Counted from the first letter of the stretch, positions 32,620-47,824 are shown. The stretch: DNA of 64,000 bases from Pseudomonas helleri (GCF_001043025.1 NZ_JYLD01000003.1:124001-188000), one strand, 5' to 3'. Notes: generated by a model not told the origin, from the sequence alone. Numbers and translations: made by a program.

Positions 32620-33624
32620 TTACTGAAACAGTGATTCGCTCGACAAACCATTACGTTCAAGAATCTCACGCAGGCGCTTGAGCCCTTCAACCTGGATTTG
32701 TCTTACACGTTCACGGGTCAAGCCAATTTCCAGCCCGACATCTTCAAGGGTGCTGCTTTCATGCCCACGCAAGCCGAAGCGGCGAATCACCACCTCGCGC
32801 TGTTTGTCGGTGAGCTCGGATAGCCACTCATCAATACTCTGCGACAAATCATCGTCCTGCAGCAGCTCACAAGGGTCTGTAGGGCGATCGTCGGTGAGGG
32901 TATCAAGCAGTGTTTTATCGGAGTCCGGACCTAAAGAAACGTCTACCGAAGACACACGCTCGTTAAGTCCAAGCATGCGCTTGACCTCCGAGACGGGTTT
33001 TTCGAGCAGATTGGCGATTTCTTCAGGGGAGGGTTCGTGATCGAGCTTTTGCGTCAGTTCGCGCGCAGCTCGCAGGTAGACATTGAGCTCTTTTACAACG
33101 TGGATCGGCAAACGGATGGTTCGGGTCTGGTTCATGATTGCCCGTTCAATCGTCTGACGGATCCACCAGGTGGCGTAGGTCGAGAAGCGAAACCCGCGTT
33201 CCGGGTCAAATTTCTCGACTGCCCGAATCAGGCCCAGGTTGCCCTCTTCGATCAGGTCTAGCAGTGAAAGCCCACGATTGACGTAGCGTCGGGCGATTTT
33301 CACCACCAGTCGCAAGTTACTTTCAATCATGCGTTTGCGCCCAGCGGGATCGCCACTTTGCGATAAACGCGCAAAATGGACTTCTTCTGCTGGTGAGAGC
33401 AACGGGGAGAAGCCAATTTCATTGAGGTACAGCTGAGTCGCATCGAGCGCCCGGGTGTAATCAATGTACTTGTGCTGCTTTGAGGCAGCTGCTTTTTTCG
33501 ACTTGGTGCGAGCTGTAGGGGTTGAGTCGTTTTCTTCTGACATCAAGTCACTATCGATGCTGGCGTCCATAAGGAGCACCTCATCGTCGATGTCAAACCC
33601 CGGCGCTTCTTTGCTGAGAGCCAT
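32620..33624 (-). CDS. rpoS: RNA polymerase sigma factor RpoS
   Basis: A 334-residue sigma-70 family factor for stationary phase and general stress. Region 1.2 is [20 protein letters not shown]; region 2 contains [20 protein letters not shown] and the -10-binding [20 protein letters not shown]; region 3 follows; region 4 has [20 protein letters not shown]. The acidic N-terminus ([20 protein letters not shown]) is the Pseudomonas form. AAGGA lies upstream of the ATG. It follows nlpD, with a hairpin in between, and in the genus its main promoter lies inside nlpD; that promoter was not located here. Confidence 0.98.
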   Translation of the reverse strand: MALSKEAPGFDIDDEVLLMDASIDSDLMSEENDSTPTARTKSKKAAASKQHKYIDYTRALDATQLYLNEIGFSPLLSPAEEVHFARLSQSGDPAGRKRMIESNLRLVVKIARRYVNRGLSLLDLIEEGNLGLIRAVEKFDPERGFRFSTYATWWIRQTIERAIMNQTRTIRLPIHVVKELNVYLRAARELTQKLDHEPSPEEIANLLEKPVSEVKRMLGLNERVSSVDVSLGPDSDKTLLDTLTDDRPTDPCELLQDDDLSQSIDEWLSELTDKQREVVIRRFGLRGHESSTLEDVGLEIGLTRERVRQIQVEGLKRLREILERNGLSSESLFQ

Positions 33625-33689
33625 TGTTCTAGTCCTTTGGTGAGTTCGACCTCAAGCTCAAGCATCGCCTTTATCCTTGGCAACGCTGG

Positions 33690-33723
33690 AGCCTGTTCCT
33701 TTCATCTACATCAGGAACAGGCT
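33690..33723. terminator. Hairpin between nlpD and rpoS
   Basis: Perfect 11-bp inverted repeat AGCCTGTTCCT (33690-33700) and AGGAACAGGCT (33713-33723) with a 12-base loop, directly after the nlpD stop. There is no T tract; it may be a partial terminator or RNA-processing and stability element for the rpoS transcript. Confidence 0.5.
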
Positions 33724-33732
33724 GGTAACTGA

Positions 33733-34554
33733 TCAACGGCGTGGAAGGAATTGCAATGGATCTACAGGTTTACCCTGGCGGCGAATTTCAAAGTGAAGTT
33801 TCACCCGGTCTGTACCAGTTGACCCCATTTCGGCAATTTTCTGCCCGACCTTGACCTGCTGCCCCTCCCGTACCAAAAGCCTGCGGTTGTGGCCGTAGGC
33901 ACTAACATAGGTGTCACTGTGTTTGATGATGACTAATTCGCCGTAGCCCCTCAATCCACTGCCGGCGTATACAACTGAGCCATCAGACGCAGCTAAAACA
34001 GGCTGTCCCAAATCTCCGGCAATATCAATACCTTTATTCAAACTACCGTTTGAAGAAAATTTTCCGATCAAAATACCGTCTGCGGGCCATCCCCAGCCTT
34101 TGGGTGCAGGGCCTGCAGGCAAAGGCTGCGTGTTGACCGGTGTCGCCGTCGTAGCGACCGGGCGCTTGGTGACAGTGGTTTTACTGCCTGATGAAGACGA
34201 AACTACGGTGGTTGTCGTGCCCCCTGAAGGGACAGTTCCTGCACGTCCATCGAAACGGATTGATTGCCCCGGAACGATCGTATACGGCGCCGCAATGTTG
34301 TTTTTTGCCGCCAGCGCTTTCCAGTCCCAACCGTAGCGAAAGGCAATCGAGAACAACGTATCGCCACGCTTGACCACATACTGACCGGTGGTCACAGCCG
34401 GGCGCTGAGCCACACCGTTAACGCCACTTGTACCGCTTTTGGACGCGCTGGAACACGCCGCCAACATCGCCAGGGAGACACTTAACACCAGACCCGCCAC
34501 TACTCTCTGATAGCTTATGGTCCCCATACGCTGCGTAATGACTGTGAGACTCAC
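33733..34554 (-). CDS. nlpD: Lipoprotein NlpD, LysM and degenerate M23 peptidase domain
   Basis: A 273-residue outer-membrane lipoprotein that activates the division amidase AmiC. The signal ends in lipobox LAAC; a LysM domain with YVVKRGDTLFSIAFRYGWDW binds peptidoglycan; a low-complexity Thr/Ser/Val linker follows; the C-terminal LytM/M23 domain has GIDIAGDLGQPVLAASDGSV and ends VKLHFEIRRQGKPVDP. In this domain the first zinc-binding His-x(3)-Asp is GIDIAG without His, so it is non-catalytic as in known NlpD. GTG 34554 with GGGAG upstream is chosen; frames opening earlier add unlikely sequence. Confidence 0.92.
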   Translation of the reverse strand: MSLTVITQRMGTISYQRVVAGLVLSVSLAMLAACSSASKSGTSGVNGVAQRPAVTTGQYVVKRGDTLFSIAFRYGWDWKALAAKNNIAAPYTIVPGQSIRFDGRAGTVPSGGTTTTVVSSSSGSKTTVTKRPVATTATPVNTQPLPAGPAPKGWGWPADGILIGKFSSNGSLNKGIDIAGDLGQPVLAASDGSVVYAGSGLRGYGELVIIKHSDTYVSAYGHNRRLLVREGQQVKVGQKIAEMGSTGTDRVKLHFEIRRQGKPVDPLQFLPRR

Positions 34555-34762
34555 CCGCCGCTCCCTTTGAAGATGGCTAAAAATTAGAACGCCAGTCGCG
34601 GCCCTCATTGGGCGCAAGTATAACTGGCTGTACAGCTTTGCAGACGGCAAAGCCCATTCATAAACGTATTGTTTAAACCCTAAACAGGCACCGGACGGGC
34701 CTGACCACTGCGCTGTATGACCCGTACCCGGCTTGATAATTCAGCCGGGCAGCGCTAAAGAA

Positions 34763-35440
34763 TCAGGCCAGCGGCCCATTAAGCAGCGGTACAAACCGCA
34801 CATTGCCGATTACGCGCCTGGCAAAGCCGTGCTCTTCACGCACGATCAGCATCAGTTGCTGAACGTCACCGGCACCGACCGGAATCACCAGGCGCCCGCC
34901 CGGAGCCAGTTGGTCGAGCAAGGCTTGCGGTACATCCGTGGCCACGGCGGTGACGATAATGCCGTTGTAAGGTGCAAGCGCCGGCCACCCTTCCCAACCA
35001 TCGCCCCAGCGAAAGACCACGTTACGCAAGTTAAGCTCAAGCAGACGTTCTTTGGCGCGATCCTGCAGCACCTTGATGCGTTCGACCGAGAAAATCCGCT
35101 CAACCAACTGCGACAACACTGCCGTCTGGTAACCCGAACCGGTGCCGATCTCCATGACTTTGTCCAGCGGGCCGTCTTCGAGCAGCAGCTCGCTCATGCG
35201 CGCCACCATATACGGCTGGGAGATGGTCTGGTTGTTGCCAATCGGCAGCGCCGTGTCTTCGTAGGCACGGTGGGCCAGGGCTTCATCAACAAACAGGTGA
35301 CGAGGTGTACGCCGAATGACCTCAAGCACTTTCTGGTTAACGATGCCCTCTTCACGCAGGCGCTGAATCAGCCGCTCACGTGTCCGCTCCGAGGTCATGC
35401 CAATGCCGCGATGCATCAGGCCATCCTGCTCACGCCCCAT
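34763..35440 (-). CDS. pcm: Protein-L-isoaspartate O-methyltransferase
   Basis: A 225-residue SAM-dependent repair enzyme methylating isoaspartyl residues in aged proteins. Motif I is [18 protein letters not shown], preceded by the substrate loop [20 protein letters not shown], and the C-terminus holds [13 protein letters not shown] 35440 overlaps the surE stop and has GGAGG nine bases upstream; an internal ATG at 35398 ([10 protein letters not shown]) would give the 211-residue length used in other pseudomonads. Standard surE-pcm-nlpD-rpoS stationary-phase survival cluster. Confidence 0.95.
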   Translation of the reverse strand: MGREQDGLMHRGIGMTSERTRERLIQRLREEGIVNQKVLEVIRRTPRHLFVDEALAHRAYEDTALPIGNNQTISQPYMVARMSELLLEDGPLDKVMEIGTGSGYQTAVLSQLVERIFSVERIKVLQDRAKERLLELNLRNVVFRWGDGWEGWPALAPYNGIIVTAVATDVPQALLDQLAPGGRLVIPVGAGDVQQLMLIVREEHGFARRVIGNVRFVPLLNGPLA

Positions 35441-36189
35441 CAGCCCAACCCCTCCAGCCAGCCATCGAGGCTTTTGAAGGCATCTCCAAAGGTGCGATCC
35501 AGCTGTAACGGGGTAATCGACACATAACCCTGCATCACAGCGTGGAAGTCGGTGCCGGGGCCGCCGTCTTCCGCGTTGCCCGCGGCGGCAATCCAGTAAC
35601 CCGCCTTGCCACGCGGATCGACCATGCGAACCGGCGCCGCTGCACGGGCGCGATGGCCCAGGCGGGTGAGCTGGATGCCGCGGATCTTGTCCAGCGGCAA
35701 ATTGGGAATGTTGACGTTCAGCACGGTGCGCGGCGGCAGTTCAAGCAGGTGATGAGCATCCACCAGCTTGCGCGCGAAATAGGCCGCGGTCGGCAGGTTG
35801 TCGACCTGGCGCGAGACCAGCGAGAACGCAAACGAAGGGCGCTCCAGAAAGCGCCCTTCAAGGGCTGCTGCCACGGTGCCCGAATACAACACGTCATCAC
35901 CCAGGTTGGCACCCAGATTGATCCCCGATACCACCATGTCCGGCTGCGGCTCCAACAGGCCATTGAGGCCCAGGTGCACGCAGTCGGTCGGCGTCCCGTT
36001 GATGCTGATAAAGCCATTGGTCAGGGTATGCGGATGTAACGGGCGATCGAGCGTCAGCGAGCTGCTCGCGCCACTTTTGTCTTGATCGGGGGCAATCACC
36101 ACGCACTCGCAATAATCCGCCAAGGCGTCATAAAGCGCAGCTATCCCCGGGGCGCTGACCCCATCATCGTTTGAAATCAGAATACGCAT
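35440..36189 (-). CDS. surE: 5'/3'-nucleotidase SurE
   Basis: A 249-residue metal-dependent phosphatase acting on nucleoside monophosphates and short polyphosphates, linked to stationary-phase survival. The N-terminus [16 protein letters not shown] supplies the metal-binding Asp8/Asp9; Ser in [11 protein letters not shown] and Asn in [20 protein letters not shown] complete the site. It overlaps truD by 13 bases and pcm by one, showing a tightly packed operon. Confidence 0.97.
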   Translation of the reverse strand: MRILISNDDGVSAPGIAALYDALADYCECVVIAPDQDKSGASSSLTLDRPLHPHTLTNGFISINGTPTDCVHLGLNGLLEPQPDMVVSGINLGANLGDDVLYSGTVAAALEGRFLERPSFAFSLVSRQVDNLPTAAYFARKLVDAHHLLELPPRTVLNVNIPNLPLDKIRGIQLTRLGHRARAAAPVRMVDPRGKAGYWIAAAGNAEDGGPGTDFHAVMQGYVSITPLQLDRTFGDAFKSLDGWLEGLG

Positions 36190-37235
36190 AGGCTGTCCGT
36201 TTGCCCCAAAGACACCAGATCAACAAGTTCGCGCACCAGGACAGTGGCGAAGCATCCGGCCGGCAGTACAAATTCCAGTTGCAGAATATCTGGTTGCGGA
36301 TAATGCCACGTCAGTCGGCCAATGGGCAGCCGCAGAATACGTCGCTCGTGGCTCATGCCAGCGCGAACCAGCCAGTCACGCAAATCGGCTTCACGCTCGG
36401 TAATGGCTTGCTCCAGTACCTGGGTCGCACCTGTGGTCGGTGAATCACCTTCGCCCCACTGCGGGCCGGTCGGGTGCAGATCAAGGATAGCCAATCGCGG
36501 GTCATTGCACTCCGCTTCGCCCGCCGGGAAAAAGCTCCGGCTGTCGGTGAAGGCCAGCAGATCCCCTACCTGTGCACGCTGCCAGCTGCCATCGGCGACG
36601 CGGGCGGCCAGCACCTGATTGAACAGATAGCTGCGCGCGGTAGAGAGTAGACGCGAACGGACATTGCGCTGCTCCGGCAAGGCTTTGCGCGCAGCGTAAT
36701 CGCGCGCCTCGCCCAGATTGCCGCCTTCCCAGCCAAAACGCTGGGTGCCGAAATAATTCGGCACACCCTCGCGGGTGATCAATTCCAGACGTTGTTGCAA
36801 GGCGTCTTTGTCGGCATTCAGTTGCGTCAGGCGCAACGTGAAACCGTTTGCCGCGTGGGCACCGCGTTGCAGTTTACGTTTGTGCCGCGAGGTCTTGAGG
36901 ATCTTCAGCGTGTCGTTTTCAGCACCTGACAGGTCAGGGTCCGCCTTGCCCGGCAACTGCACACTGAACCATTGGCGGGTCAGCGCCTGACGGTCCTTCA
37001 GACCGGCGTAGCTCACCGTGCGCAAAGGCACGCCTGCGGCCTTGGCAATGCGCCGCGCCGCTTCTTCGGTATTCAGACCACGCTTTTCTACCCACAACCA
37101 CAGGTGCTCGCCATCCCCGGACAGCGGGATATCCAGCACTTCATCGACCTGAAAATCTTCAGCCGTGGCTTTTAGCACTGCGGTGCCCAACGGCACGCCG
37201 TGAGCTGTCGGCCCCAGCAGATCAAACTCGTTCAT
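36177..37235 (-). CDS. truD: tRNA pseudouridine(13) synthase TruD
   Basis: A 352-residue enzyme making pseudouridine at position 13 of tRNA-Glu. The catalytic Asp is in [20 protein letters not shown], the family motif [15 protein letters not shown] follows, and the inserted TRUD domain covers about residues 155-305. It ends within surE and begins within ispF (four-base overlap), so synthesis is coupled along ispF-truD-surE-pcm. Confidence 0.96.
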   Translation of the reverse strand: MNEFDLLGPTAHGVPLGTAVLKATAEDFQVDEVLDIPLSGDGEHLWLWVEKRGLNTEEAARRIAKAAGVPLRTVSYAGLKDRQALTRQWFSVQLPGKADPDLSGAENDTLKILKTSRHKRKLQRGAHAANGFTLRLTQLNADKDALQQRLELITREGVPNYFGTQRFGWEGGNLGEARDYAARKALPEQRNVRSRLLSTARSYLFNQVLAARVADGSWQRAQVGDLLAFTDSRSFFPAGEAECNDPRLAILDLHPTGPQWGEGDSPTTGATQVLEQAITEREADLRDWLVRAGMSHERRILRLPIGRLTWHYPQPDILQLEFVLPAGCFATVLVRELVDLVSLGQTDSLCVF

Positions 37236-37705
37236 GCGCGAACCAACAAAGCGATGGAATGCACCGCGATGCCTTCTTCACGGCCCACGAAGCCGAGTTT
37301 TTCAGTGGTGGTGGCTTTTACGTTTACCTGGTCCAAATCAACCTCAAGATCCGCTGCAATCAACGCACGCATCGTTTCAATGTGCGGTGCCATTTTTGGC
37401 GCCTGAGCAATGATGGTGTTGTCGACATTACCGACTTTCCAGCCTTTGGCATGGATCAACCCGACGATATGGCGCAACAGGACACGGCTGTCCGCGCCCT
37501 TGAATTGCGGATCGGTGTCCGGAAAATGCTTGCCGATATCGCCCAGCGCCGCCGCCCCCAGCAATGCATCGCTGAGCGCGTGCAGCAGCACGTCGCCATC
37601 AGAGTGGGCCAAGAGCCCGAATTTATGAGCAATACGCACGCCGCCCAGGGTTATAAAATCGCCTTCAGCAAAACAGTGCACATCATAGCCGTGGCCAATA
37701 CGCAT
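37232..37705 (-). CDS. ispF: 2-C-methyl-D-erythritol 2,4-cyclodiphosphate synthase
   Basis: A 157-residue trimeric zinc enzyme of the MEP isoprenoid pathway that cyclises CDP-methylerythritol 2-phosphate with loss of CMP. Metal ligands are Asp8 and His10 of [12 protein letters not shown] with a later His in [20 protein letters not shown]; the C-terminal [18 protein letters not shown] is typical. Start ATG 37705 follows immediately on the T tract of a hairpin terminator, leaving only GGGG in the hairpin's 3' arm as ribosome site. ispD lies 3.3 kb upstream and is not adjacent as in E. coli. Confidence 0.97.
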   Translation of the reverse strand: MRIGHGYDVHCFAEGDFITLGGVRIAHKFGLLAHSDGDVLLHALSDALLGAAALGDIGKHFPDTDPQFKGADSRVLLRHIVGLIHAKGWKVGNVDNTIIAQAPKMAPHIETMRALIAADLEVDLDQVNVKATTTEKLGFVGREEGIAVHSIALLVRA

Positions 37706-37734
37706 AAAAAAACGCCCCGATTAAGTCAGGGCGT
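37706..37734 (-). terminator. Terminator of fghA abutting the ispF start codon
   Basis: On the minus strand ACGCCC and GGGCGT (37729-37734 and 37712-37717) form a stem with an 11-base loop, followed by seven T (37706-37712); the next three bases are the ispF ATG. It should end fghA transcription, yet ispF would then need a promoter inside or upstream of it. Confidence 0.8.
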
Positions 37735-37757
37735 GATTCTACCTACTTTGCTCAACA

Positions 37758-38603
37758 TTAGGCGCTTAGTGCACGCGCGTGATGCCGCAAGTGGTCGTCA
37801 ATGAAGCTGGCGATAAAGAAATAGCTGTGATCGTAGCCCGGCTGCAGACGCAAAGTCAGCGGATGGTCCGCCAGTTTGGCTGCTTGTTGTAGCGCTTCAG
37901 GCTTGAGCTGGACAGCCAAAAAGTCATCCCGATCACCTTGGTCTACCAGCAACGGCAGCTTTTCAGTGGCCTCGCTGATCAACACACAGGCATCCCACTC
38001 GCGCCAGCGCGCACGCTCTTCACCCAGGTAATGGGTGAACGCCTTCTGCCCCCAAGGGCAGTCCATCGGATTGCTGATCGGCGCAAATGCCGACACCGAT
38101 TGATAGCGCCCCGGATTGCGCAAGGCACATACCAGAGCCCCGTGACCGCCCATCGAATGCCCGCTGATGCCGCGTTGTTGCGACGCAGGGAAATGAGCCT
38201 CAACCAATGCAGGCAATTCCTGCACCACATAATCATGCATCCGGTAATGTTGGGCCCAAGGTTGCTGGGTGGCGTTGACATAAAAGCCCGCCCCCAGGCC
38301 GAAATCCCACGCACCTTCCGGATCGTCCGGCACACCTTCGCCACGCGGGCTGGTGTCCGGACAGACGATAATCAGGCCCAACTCGGCGGCCAGTTTCATG
38401 GCGCCAGCCTTGTGCATGAAGTTCTCATCGGTGCAGGTCAGCCCCGACAACCAGTACAGTACCGGCAGCTTGACGCCCTGCTCGGCCTGGGGTGGCAAAT
38501 ACACGGCAAACACCATGTTGCAGCCCAGAACTTCAGAGCGATGCTGGTAACGCTTGTGCCAGCCGCCAAAGCTTTTCTGGCAGGAAATATTTGTTAAGGG
38601 CAT
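37758..38603 (-). CDS. fghA: S-formylglutathione hydrolase
   Basis: A 281-residue cytosolic esterase-D family serine hydrolase converting S-formylglutathione to formate and glutathione, the second step of formaldehyde detoxification after FrmA. The nucleophile is Ser150 in [10 protein letters not shown]; the oxyanion region is [14 protein letters not shown]; the His is in [12 protein letters not shown]. The frmA gene lies just upstream on the same strand, separated by a REP doublet. Confidence 0.96.
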   Translation of the reverse strand: MPLTNISCQKSFGGWHKRYQHRSEVLGCNMVFAVYLPPQAEQGVKLPVLYWLSGLTCTDENFMHKAGAMKLAAELGLIIVCPDTSPRGEGVPDDPEGAWDFGLGAGFYVNATQQPWAQHYRMHDYVVQELPALVEAHFPASQQRGISGHSMGGHGALVCALRNPGRYQSVSAFAPISNPMDCPWGQKAFTHYLGEERARWREWDACVLISEATEKLPLLVDQGDRDDFLAVQLKPEALQQAAKLADHPLTLRLQPGYDHSYFFIASFIDDHLRHHARALSA

Positions 38604-38648
38604 AGAAGCAGCTCCAGGCTTTTAGCTGCAAACCGCATGATAGGCCCA

Positions 38649-38718
38649 CTGTAGGAGCGAGCTTGCCTCGCGATCTTTTGATCGTTAAAAAGATCGCGAG
38701 GCAAGCTCGCTCCTACAG
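38649..38718. repeat. REP doublet between frmA and fghA
   Basis: A full inverted pair of 31-base arms (CTGTAGGAGCGAGCTTGCCT... and its complement) around a short AT loop, nearly identical to the copy after rsuA. It lies between two genes of one pathway transcribed in the same direction, so it could attenuate or stabilise the frmA message relative to fghA. Confidence 0.92.
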
Positions 38719-38756
38719 AGTCAGTGATTGGGCTTACCCCGGCTTGTAGCTATTCG

Positions 38757-39911
<1,155 letters not shown>

Positions 39912-39978
39912 TCAGCTCTGAGTGATTAATAATCCAGGCAAAAAGCAAAACATTATTGCTCTACAGGGACAATCGACC

Positions 39979-40878
39979 GTGAACGAAAACCGCTGGGAAG
40001 GTATAGACGAATTTGTCGCAGTGGCCGAGTGCGGCCAATTCACAGCGGCGGCAGAGCGCCTGGGCGTATCGTCTTCGCACATCAGCCGCCAGGTGGCGCG
40101 CCTTGAAGAGCGCTTGCAGACCCGTCTGTTCTACCGCAGTACCCGACGGGTCACACTGACCGAAGCCGGGCAAACCTTTTTGCAGCACTGCCAGCGCCTG
40201 CAAGATGGCCGCGAAGAGGCACTGCGTGCCATCGGCGACCTGACCAGCGAGCCCAAAGGCATGCTGCGCATGACCTGTGCCGTAGCCTATGGCGAACGTT
40301 TTATCGTGCCCTTGGTGACGCGTTTTATGGGCTTGTACCCACAATTGCGGGTCGACATTGAACTGACCAACCGGCCACTGGACCTCGTACACGAAAGTCT
40401 CGACCTAGCGATCCGGCTGGGCCGACTGCATGACTCAAGCCTGGTCGCAGCCCGCCTGGCCCCCAGACGCATGTACGTGTGCGCGTCGCCGTCGTATCTG
40501 GAGCGATACGGGCGGCCCCATAGTTTGTCGGAATTGAGCCGCCACAACTGCCTGATTGGCAGTTCGGACATCTGGCAACTGGAGCAGGATGGGCGAGAAT
40601 TCTCGCAGCGGGTGCAAGGCAATTGGCGCTGCAACAGTGGGCAGGCGGTATTGGACGCGGCGTTATTGGGGGTTGGCTTGTGTCAGCTACCGGACTACTA
40701 CGTGCTGGAGCATTTGAAGACCGGGGCGCTGGTGTCGTTGCTCGATGCGCACCAGCCACCCAATACCGCGGTGTGGGCGCTGTACCCACAACAACGGCAC
40801 TTGTCGCCCAAAGTCAGAAAGCTGGTGGATTACCTGAAGGCAGGCTTGGCCAAGCGGGAAGAGTATTCGGGATCATAG
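39979..40878 (+). CDS. LysR-type regulator divergent from frmA
   Basis: A 299-residue CrgA-like LysR protein. HTH: FVAVAECGQFTAAAERLGVS followed by SSHISRQVARLEERLQTRLF; the effector domain starts at about residue 90 (GMLRMTCAVAYGERFIVPL). GTG 39979 with AGGGA nine bases upstream is chosen; earlier in-frame starts would run into the frmA promoter. Position suggests control of formaldehyde/glutathione metabolism, which the sequence alone cannot show. The gene ends just before a REP doublet. Confidence 0.88.
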   Translation: MNENRWEGIDEFVAVAECGQFTAAAERLGVSSSHISRQVARLEERLQTRLFYRSTRRVTLTEAGQTFLQHCQRLQDGREEALRAIGDLTSEPKGMLRMTCAVAYGERFIVPLVTRFMGLYPQLRVDIELTNRPLDLVHESLDLAIRLGRLHDSSLVAARLAPRRMYVCASPSYLERYGRPHSLSELSRHNCLIGSSDIWQLEQDGREFSQRVQGNWRCNSGQAVLDAALLGVGLCQLPDYYVLEHLKTGALVSLLDAHQPPNTAVWALYPQQRHLSPKVRKLVDYLKAGLAKREEYSGS

Positions 40879-40884
40879 AAACCT

Positions 40885-40953
40885 GTGTAGGAGCGAGCTT
40901 GCCTCGCGATCTTTTAAACGATCAAAAGATCGCGAGGCAAGCTCGCTCCTACG
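40885..40953. repeat. REP doublet between LysR gene and ispD
   Basis: Inverted pair with arms TGTAGGAGCGAGCTTGCCTC... and its complement around a loop containing TTTAAACGATCAAAA. It separates the convergent LysR and ispD genes, starting eight bases after the first stop and ending seven bases before the second. Confidence 0.92.
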
Positions 40954-40959
40954 CGGGGA

Positions 40960-41664
40960 TCAGCGGTTAGCCCAGCGCAGCCGCAGCCATTCAAGGTCTT
41001 CGGGGCGGGTGACTTTGATGTTGTCTGAACGGCCTTCGATCAGGCGTGGCGCCTGCCCCGCCCATTCCATTGCCGAGGACTCGTCGGTAATGGTCGCATC
41101 CGACACCAGGCTGTCAGCCAAGGCGCGGTGCAGCGCACCCAACCGAAACATCTGCGGCGTGTAGGCCTGCCAGATCAAGCTGCGGTCGACGGTTTCGACT
41201 GCCCGGCCATTTTTGTCCACGCGCTTGAGCGTGTCCCGCGCCGGAACCGCCAGCAAACCACCGACCGGATCATCTGCCAGCTCGTAGAGCAGCTTGTCGA
41301 GGTCTTCGCGTGACAAATTAGGTCGCGCGGCATCGTGTACCAGCACCCAGTCATCATCACTGGCGCCCTGCGCATGCAGGTACAACAAGGCGTTCAACAC
41401 CGAATCGGCACGCTCGCGGCCACCGTCAACCCGGGCAATACGCGGATCGGCAGCACATCGCAAAGAGGGCCAGAACGGATCATCAAACGCCAGACTGACC
41501 ACCAAACCTTTAAGGCCAGGGTGATCAAGGAAACAGCCAAGGCTGTGTTCAAGAATACTGCGCCCGCCCAACTGCAAATATTGCTTGGGACGGTCTGCGG
41601 CCATACGGGCACCCACGCCCGCGGCAGGAATCACGGCCCAAAAGGCCGGTGAGGCGATTCTCAT
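40960..41664 (-). CDS. ispD: 2-C-methyl-D-erythritol 4-phosphate cytidylyltransferase
   Basis: A 234-residue enzyme of the MEP pathway that joins CTP and methylerythritol phosphate to CDP-methylerythritol. The nucleotide-binding N-terminus is AVIPAAGVGARMAADRPKQY, the catalytic loop has DGGRERADSVLNAL, and VLVHDAARPNLS and TDESSAMEW complete the site. Its ATG overlaps the ftsB stop by four bases, as in many proteobacteria. Confidence 0.97.
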   Translation of the reverse strand: MRIASPAFWAVIPAAGVGARMAADRPKQYLQLGGRSILEHSLGCFLDHPGLKGLVVSLAFDDPFWPSLRCAADPRIARVDGGRERADSVLNALLYLHAQGASDDDWVLVHDAARPNLSREDLDKLLYELADDPVGGLLAVPARDTLKRVDKNGRAVETVDRSLIWQAYTPQMFRLGALHRALADSLVSDATITDESSAMEWAGQAPRLIEGRSDNIKVTRPEDLEWLRLRWANR

Positions 41665-41939
41665 TGGGCCAACTGGTAGAGGGTTTCGCCCTCTTTAACC
41701 ATTCCCAATTCATGGCGGGCCCGTTCTTCAACGGTCTCCATGCCTTTTTTCAACTCGAGGACTTCCGCATCCAGCACGCGGTTACGCTCCAATAGCACTT
41801 CGTTTTCAGCATGCTGATCAGCAATTTGCTGCGTCAGATCTGTCACCTGCGCCAAACTCCCATTCCCCACCCACAGGCGATACTGCAGGCCAGCCAGAAG
41901 CAAGAGCAAAATGAGGAACAACCAATTGGGACTGCGCAT
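41661..41939 (-). CDS. ftsB: Cell division protein FtsB
   Basis: A 92-residue bitopic inner-membrane protein: transmembrane helix at about 5-22 (NWLFLILLLLLAGLQYRLW), then a periplasmic coiled coil (about 30-70, LTQQIADQHAENEVLLERNR) and conserved VEERARHELGMVKEGETLYQ. With FtsL and FtsQ it licenses septal peptidoglycan synthesis. Located between eno and ispD, the classic order. Confidence 0.95.
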   Translation of the reverse strand: MRSPNWLFLILLLLLAGLQYRLWVGNGSLAQVTDLTQQIADQHAENEVLLERNRVLDAEVLELKKGMETVEERARHELGMVKEGETLYQLAQ

Positions 41940-42001
41940 CGAATATCAGGTATCCAGTGAAAAGACAGCCATGCCGACAAACGTAAACAACCAACAGTAC
42001 A

Positions 42002-42022
42002 AAGCCTGGAAGAACCAGGCTT
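42002..42022. terminator. Hairpin between eno and ftsB
   Basis: Inverted repeat AAGCCTGG/CCAGGCTT with a five-base loop in the 169-base gap after eno. Only three T follow on the minus strand, so termination is likely to be partial, letting some eno transcripts reach ftsB-ispD. Confidence 0.5.
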
Positions 42023-42108
42023 GTACTTGATAAGCATCAGGTTAGTGTCAAAACACCCACGATGGCGAGTTTTCTGACGCAACCTGTTGTCTTTTTACCA
42101 CCAACTGC

Positions 42109-46307
<4,199 letters not shown>

Positions 46308-47624
46308 TCAGCTCAAACCTTGATCGCTGGAAGTTGGCAACCACTGCAATTGCCAACGCCCACAGGGGTCGCAAGCCAGTCCCTGAAGGTTTGCCACCGC
46401 CAATAACTGCTCACTGCGGTACAACAGCGGCAATCTGCCACGCACAAAGCCGGGTACGCCGTGCTCGTTGAGCAAACGCTTGAGATCCCGATGCCCGCGT
46501 TGCGCCAGCTGCATCACCTCACCACCTTGACGATAGCTCACGTGCAAAGGACCTGCGGGAATCTCGCCGAGCAAACGTAACTGACCATTACCCGGCAGGC
46601 TCAATGGTAAATCCGCCTGCTCCCACGCCAACGGCGCAACAGGCTGACGCAACGAGTCGCCGCTTAACCACCAGAGGTGACCGCCAGCCCGGTGCAACTG
46701 GCCCTCGGCCAGTGTCCAGATCGGCTGCGCATCTTCGCGGGCATCGCGCAGGGTTTCCCAGCCGGCCCAATGATCGGTGTCCGGCAGTTGAGTGAAGCCG
46801 GCCAGCCAATGGCGCAACGCGTTGCGTTGACGGGCCGCTGAAAGCCCGGCAATCGGTGCCAGCGCCAAGGACGGCAGGCCAAGCCAGGAGAACTCGGTGT
46901 GCGGGGTTGCGGCGGCGATATCCTGTTGCGCCAACTCGTCGAGCAAGCCTTGCGCCTCGGCACAATGGGCAGCCGTGCGCGCCAGGCTCGCAGCAGCTTG
47001 CGGCCAGCGCTTGGTCAGGGTTGGAAAAACCTCATGGCGTAGATAGTTACGCGAAAAATCGGTTTGGGTGTTCGAAGGGTCTTCGACCCAGCTCAAGCCG
47101 TGCGCGCGCGCGTAGGTTTCCAGCTCGGCGCGAGAGACATCCAGCAAGGGACGGCACAAATGGCCCTGCCCCAGCGCCCGCTCACGGGGCATGGCGGCCA
47201 CCCCGCTCACCCCTGCCCCGCGCAAAAGGCGAAACAACACGGTTTCTGCCTGATCATCACGGTGCTGGCCCGTCAGCAAGACTTCGCCCGCCTGCGTGAC
47301 GGCTTCAAAAGCCTGATAGCGCGCTTCTCGTGCAGCGCGCTCAAGGCTTGCGCCAGGGCGGACCTGCACCTGGAACACCTGCAACGGCACAGCCAGCGAA
47401 TCACACAGCACCTGACAATGCGCCGGCCAGGAATCAGCAGCCGCCTGCAAGCCATGATGCACATGGACGGCGGACAGAGCAGGAAGCGAGTGGGTTTGAC
47501 GCAGATGGGCGAGCAGGTGCAGCAGAACGGTTGAATCAAGGCCGCCAGAGAGTGCGACGTGCCAGGAATTGGCGTTGCGCCAGGGGGTCAGGGCTTGAAG
47601 CAGTTGCGTTGAGAGGTTGGGCAT
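46308..47624 (-). CDS. tilS: tRNA(Ile)-lysidine synthetase
   Basis: A 438-residue ATP-dependent enzyme turning cytidine 34 of tRNA-Ile(CAU) into lysidine, so that it reads AUA. The PP-loop SGGLDS is at 26-31 (WHVALSGGLDSTVLLHLLAH), followed by HVHHGLQ and GQHRDDQAETVLFRLLRGAG; the C-terminal TilS domains follow from about 220. ATG 47624 (MPNLSTQLLQAL) is taken. A repeat cluster lies between it and accA. Confidence 0.94.
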   Translation of the reverse strand: MPNLSTQLLQALTPWRNANSWHVALSGGLDSTVLLHLLAHLRQTHSLPALSAVHVHHGLQAAADSWPAHCQVLCDSLAVPLQVFQVQVRPGASLERAAREARYQAFEAVTQAGEVLLTGQHRDDQAETVLFRLLRGAGVSGVAAMPRERALGQGHLCRPLLDVSRAELETYARAHGLSWVEDPSNTQTDFSRNYLRHEVFPTLTKRWPQAAASLARTAAHCAEAQGLLDELAQQDIAAATPHTEFSWLGLPSLALAPIAGLSAARQRNALRHWLAGFTQLPDTDHWAGWETLRDAREDAQPIWTLAEGQLHRAGGHLWWLSGDSLRQPVAPLAWEQADLPLSLPGNGQLRLLGEIPAGPLHVSYRQGGEVMQLAQRGHRDLKRLLNEHGVPGFVRGRLPLLYRSEQLLAVANLQGLACDPCGRWQLQWLPTSSDQGLS

Positions 47625-47647
47625 GTCGAGCACCGTCCAGATCAAAA

Positions 47648-47815
47648 GCCCCTCACCCTAACCCTCTCCCGGAGGGAGAGGGAACTGACCGGATGCGAAC
47701 TCTAGAACACCGCTAATCAGCGCCTCCCCCAGAGGGAGGGGAACTGACCGGGTGCGAACTCTAGAACACCGCTAATCAGCGCCCTCTCCCCCCGGGAGAG
47801 GGTTGGGGTGAGGGC
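47648..47815. repeat. CCCTCACCC-type repeat element with internal tandem duplication
   Basis: Outer inverted repeats CCCTCACCCTAACCCTCTCC (from 47650) and GGGAGAGGGTTGGGGTGAGG (47794 on) enclose two direct copies of a 43-base unit starting GAACTGACCGG (47682-47724 and 47741-47783), period 59 bases. Inside each unit CGCTAATCAGCG is itself palindromic. The outer sequence is a widespread proteobacterial extragenic repeat. It fills the gap between accA and tilS. Confidence 0.85.
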
Positions 47816-47824
47816 AAGCTTCGA

